7,522 nucleotides of DNA, taken from CAZYXZ01 sp964651395 (GTDB lineage: Bacteria; Actinomycetota; Actinomycetes; BP-191). The stretch spans positions 1-7,522 of the forward strand of contig CAZYXZ010000102.1 in assembly GCA_964651395.1 (NCBI GenBank), given 5' to 3'. Shown in pieces: positions 4,651 through 7,522 of this stretch. Position numbers and translations under genes: made by a program. The notes under the pieces are model-generated. The model saw only the letters and a program-made list of their open reading frames with translations. It was not told where the DNA came from and did no database searches. How positions within the stretch are numbered: position 1 is the first letter of the stretch; each line of letters begins with the position of its first letter.

Positions 4651-7308
4651 GTGACGCCGGAGAGCTGGTTCCGCCGTGCCCGCGCGGCCGGGCTCGCGGC
4701 GCTCGTCGTCGTGGTGGCCGTTCCGGTCGTGTCGTCGGTCGCCCAGACCCCGAACAAGTGCCCGGCGCAGATCCGGACGCTGCCGAGCCGGTGGGAAGCG
4801 ATCCCCAAGCCGCCGTTCCCGACCGGCAGCCAGGTGCTCACGGCGTTCGCGGTCATGCCCCAGAACCCGGACACGATCTACGTCACCAACGGCACGTCCG
4901 TCATGCGCAGCGGCAACGGCGGCTGCGCGTGGGACCGCGTCCTCGAGCTGACGCCGACCGGTTCCGGCAATCTGGGCCTGTCGTCGAGCACCACCACCAT
5001 CACGGCGATCACGATCCCCGAGGCGGTCCCGACCTCCCGGCACGTGCTGCTCTCCGCGCGGGAGCTGGACGCCGGCGGGTCCAGCCGCCCGCACGTCATC
5101 TACAGCGACACGGGCAACTTCGGCTCGTTCGTGACCGGTGACCAGGGCCTGCCGCCGGTCGGCACGCTGCGCGACGTCCGCGTCGCGGCCAGCAACGGCC
5201 GCGTCGTGTACGCCTCCCTCGACGTCGTGCCCTCGACCGAGCCGGTCCCCGGTGGCAGCGGCGCGGCCACGGGTGCCATCTACCGCAGCGACGACGGCGG
5301 CCTGACCTGGGCGGCGCGCACGTCGCCGCTGGGCATCGGCGGGGGCAGCCAGATCGCCGACCTCTCGGTGGACCCGAAGCAGCCCAACGTCCTGTTCGTC
5401 GTGGCCGGCGGCAAGCTCTACCGGTCGGTCGACGGCGGCACCACCGTGACCGACCTGCGCCTCACCGACCGGGACGCGCGGTACAGCTTCACCGCGGTGG
5501 ACGTCTTCCACGGACCCGGCGCGGCCGTCGTGTCGGCGTTCAGCAGCGCCTCGGTCACCGGCGTCGGCGTCATGCTGCGCTCGGTCGACGGGGGCAGCAC
5601 CTTCAAGCAGCAGGCCGGGCCCAACGGCGTCGTCGAGTCGGTCGCGCACGGGGCGACGAAGGACACGCTCGTCGTCGGCACGACGCCCGGCGGCAGCGGC
5701 GGCCCGACGGTGGCCCTCTACGACCCGACCCCGGGCAACTGGCAGGACCGCACCCCGACCACCTCCACCGCGGCCTTCGGCGTGCAGTTCGACCGGATCG
5801 ACGACCTGCCCTACGCGCGGTCGCTGACGCACGTGCTGCGCTACGTCGGCAACCCGCCGCCCAAGGTCACGCGCCCCCGGCGCATCCCGACGACGAACTT
5901 CGACCCGGTGAAGATCGACCCCGCGGTCATCAACCCCCGCAGCACGGTGTTCCGCCTCGAGGTGGGCCGGCAGCGCGACGTCGAGTTCGTGCTCACCATG
6001 CCGCGGCGCCCGACGCCGCTCGACCTGTTCATCCTGGTGGACACCTCGACCAGCATGAGCGACCTGATCGAGGGCGTGCAGAACAACCTGGCCAAGGTCG
6101 TCCGCGACCTGCGCAACAGCGGCGTGGACATCTGGGTCGGCCTCGGCAAGTACCGCACCATCCAGGACCCGCCGCTCTACGAACGCCTCGCCGACATCAG
6201 CAAGCCGGACGCGTCGTTCTTCAACACCCTGTTCACCGTCGAGGCGAACGGTGGGGGCGGCACCGAGCCGGTGCTCATGGCGCTCGACCAGGTCGCGCTC
6301 GGCAAGGGCGCCAGCGACATCCCGGTCATCCCGCTGAGCACCTGCGACATCAACCCGAACCTGCCCGGATGCTCGATCGCGCCCGGGCAGCAGGCGAACT
6401 TCCGTCCCGGCACGCTGCGTGTCGTCCTGCACTCCACCGACGAGAAGTGGGTGCGCCGGGGCAAGGACCTGCCGGAGAGCTCGCCGTCGTTCGACCAGGT
6501 CGCCGCCGATCTCCGATCGCGCGGAGCCGTGCAGGTGGGCATCGACGCCGCGCAGGACGCGCGCGTCGACCTGGAGGAGATGGCCCGCAAGACCGGCGCG
6601 GTGGCGCCGAGCGGCGGCATCGACTGCGGCGGGGCCAGCCGGATCATCAAGGTCGGCCAGCCGCTGGTCTGTCCGCCCGGCGACCAGCTCTCGGCCACGA
6701 TCCTCGACATCCTCAACGCCGTCCGTGACGTCCAGCCACTGGAGCTGTTCGCCCGCGGCAAGAGCCCGGTCTTCACCTCGGTCACCCCGGCGCGCATCGC
6801 GCAGGTCAACGTCAAGCAGCTGAACCAGATCAAGTTCCGCGCGCGGTTCACCTGCGTCAACGTCGCGCCGGGCACCTACGACGTGAAGATCGGCGCCGCG
6901 CTGCCGCGCGAGACGGTGGCCGACGCGAGCGTCCAGGTCACCTGCGGCCTGCCGCCGGTGCCGCCGGAGAACATCCAGCCGCCCATCCCGCCGCCGCAGC
7001 CGCAGCTCCCGGTGGCCGTCCAGCCCGCCCCGCCGGCGCCGGCCGCCCAGGCGCAGCTCCAGCCGCAGCCCCAGGTGAACCCCAACGCCGGCCTGGCCAC
7101 CCAGGAGAAGCAGCAGATCCAGGTGGCCACCGCCGTCAACGACATCCAGCGCGACGACACGACCGAGCTGGCCATGTCGGACTACGAGCCGCGCCGGCGT
7201 ACCGCCGCGGCGGCGGTGACGGTCTGGGGCGGCGCGCTGCTCGCGTCGAGCTGCGCCGGCGTCGTGCTGGCCCGCCAGCGCGCCCGCACCCAGGAGCAAC
7301 GCAACTAG
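4651..7308 (+). CDS. Membrane-anchored Asp-box beta-propeller and integrin-like VWA domain protein
   Basis: From GTG 4651 the protein has 885 residues. An N-terminal signal peptide (FRRARA followed by a Val/Ala-rich core, probable cleavage near SSVAQ) directs it out of the cell. Residues about 40-400 hold Asp-box motifs (SDDGGLTW 213-220, SVDGGTTV 259-266, SVDGGSTF 311-318, degenerate SGNGGCAW 87-94), which mark sialidase/sortilin-like beta-propellers. Residues about 457-694 form a VWA domain: the MIDAS motif is DTSTS (D464, S466, S468) with D471 after it, then a Gly-rich loop with T538 and E539, then HSTD (D597). These resemble the beta-integrin I-like domain. A beta-rich segment (695-768), a Pro/Gln-rich stalk and a single C-terminal helix (851-874) followed by RQRAR complete it. 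It is predicted to sit in the membrane with its bulk outside, binding a ligand through a metal ion. No sialidase catalytic set is evident. The true start may be ATC 4636, which fits the only Shine-Dalgarno site. It is probably in an operon with the FtsH-like gene. Confidence 0.85.
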   Translation: MTPESWFRRARAAGLAALVVVVAVPVVSSVAQTPNKCPAQIRTLPSRWEAIPKPPFPTGSQVLTAFAVMPQNPDTIYVTNGTSVMRSGNGGCAWDRVLELTPTGSGNLGLSSSTTTITAITIPEAVPTSRHVLLSARELDAGGSSRPHVIYSDTGNFGSFVTGDQGLPPVGTLRDVRVAASNGRVVYASLDVVPSTEPVPGGSGAATGAIYRSDDGGLTWAARTSPLGIGGGSQIADLSVDPKQPNVLFVVAGGKLYRSVDGGTTVTDLRLTDRDARYSFTAVDVFHGPGAAVVSAFSSASVTGVGVMLRSVDGGSTFKQQAGPNGVVESVAHGATKDTLVVGTTPGGSGGPTVALYDPTPGNWQDRTPTTSTAAFGVQFDRIDDLPYARSLTHVLRYVGNPPPKVTRPRRIPTTNFDPVKIDPAVINPRSTVFRLEVGRQRDVEFVLTMPRRPTPLDLFILVDTSTSMSDLIEGVQNNLAKVVRDLRNSGVDIWVGLGKYRTIQDPPLYERLADISKPDASFFNTLFTVEANGGGGTEPVLMALDQVALGKGASDIPVIPLSTCDINPNLPGCSIAPGQQANFRPGTLRVVLHSTDEKWVRRGKDLPESSPSFDQVAADLRSRGAVQVGIDAAQDARVDLEEMARKTGAVAPSGGIDCGGASRIIKVGQPLVCPPGDQLSATILDILNAVRDVQPLELFARGKSPVFTSVTPARIAQVNVKQLNQIKFRARFTCVNVAPGTYDVKIGAALPRETVADASVQVTCGLPPVPPENIQPPIPPPQPQLPVAVQPAPPAPAAQAQLQPQPQVNPNAGLATQEKQQIQVATAVNDIQRDDTTELAMSDYEPRRRTAAAAVTVWGGALLASSCAGVVLARQRARTQEQRN

Positions 7309-7317
7309 GCTCCGCCC

Positions 7318-7522
7318 ATGTCACCGGACGGGCGCCGCGCCGAACCTGACGCGCAGCTGGCCCGGATCGGGTTCGACGACGTCCCCCGCGCCGTCGCGCG
7401 GCTGGGGCCCGACGGGCCGTTGCGGCTCTGGGCCGGCGGACCGGTCGACGACGCGGCCGCCGGCGTGGTGGCCGCCCTGGGCGCCTCTCCCCGGCCCGAC
7501 CTGGCCCTGGCCGGCCTGGTCC
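7318..7522 (+). CDS. glnE: Probable glutamine synthetase adenylyltransferase, N-terminus only
   Basis: An ATG at 7318 opens a frame that runs 68 codons to the right edge. LARIGFDD near the start and ALGASPRPDLALAGLV at the end resemble, from memory, the N-terminus of actinobacterial GlnE, where a similar A-L-G-A-x-x-x-P-D-L-A-L-x-G-L-V stretch precedes the first nucleotidyltransferase domain. GlnE adds or removes AMP on glutamine synthetase to match nitrogen supply, in the cytoplasm. The catalytic domains lie outside the window, so the call rests on this short similarity. The gene begins 9 bases after the previous stop; AGG at 7307-7309 is its only, weak, ribosome site, so it may be translated by coupling or as a nearly leaderless message. 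Confidence 0.7.
   Translation, partial: MSPDGRRAEPDAQLARIGFDDVPRAVARLGPDGPLRLWAGGPVDDAAAGVVAALGASPRPDLALAGLV

Noticed and set aside
4651..5800. Active sialidase
   Set aside because: Asp boxes are structural; the Arg triad, Tyr/Glu nucleophile pair and FRIP-like motif of sialidases are not evident.
6511..6527. CTCCG/CGGAG hairpin inside the VWA gene
   Set aside because: Short inverted repeats of this size are frequent by chance in GC-rich coding DNA.
6177..6875. Minus-strand frame within the VWA gene
   Set aside because: It has no motifs, and the + strand frame carries a coherent VWA domain here.

Overview
The window is very GC-rich, uses GTG starts and G/C-ending codons, and carries an LPxTG-anchored surface protein and a GlnE-like gene start. 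Together these point to a high-GC Gram-positive bacterium (Actinomycetota). I cannot place the genus from this sequence. All four genes lie on the + strand with little spare DNA; there are no RNA genes, CRISPR arrays or mobile elements that I can see.

Layout. (1) Positions 1-2217: the 3' part of a long gene, open through the left edge, for a secreted repeat protein. It has about 6.4 tandem repeats of roughly 90-100 residues in alternating A and B types, then a cysteine/proline array with Cys at nearly every fourth residue, then a sortase signal (LPRTG, hydrophobic helix, RRK tail). (2) A perfect 14-bp GC-rich hairpin at 2243-2276 closes this transcription unit, and a 157-bp leader with a second hairpin follows. 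(3) Positions 2434-4626: a membrane-bound FtsH-family AAA+ zinc protease with all catalytic residues but unusual substitutions in the P-loop and pore loop, a long basic N-terminus and a basic repeated C-terminal tail. (4) Positions 4651-7308 (or from an ATC codon at 4636): a predicted type I membrane protein with a signal peptide, an Asp-box beta-propeller, a von Willebrand A domain resembling the beta-integrin I-like domain, a Pro/Gln-rich stalk and one C-terminal membrane helix. (5) Positions 7318 to the right edge: the first 68 codons of a probable glnE (glutamine synthetase adenylyltransferase).

How the genes may work together. The protease gene and the propeller/VWA gene are almost certainly co-transcribed: the protease stop codon overlaps the only Shine-Dalgarno sequence of the next gene. 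glnE follows after 9 bp and may be read from the same transcript, but its job in nitrogen control is unrelated. The surface repeat protein is separated by a terminator, so a functional link to the other two rests on proximity alone. The most interesting candidate system is the pair of a divergent FtsH and an integrin-like, propeller-bearing membrane protein; a role in membrane-protein quality control or in clipping a surface receptor is inference only.
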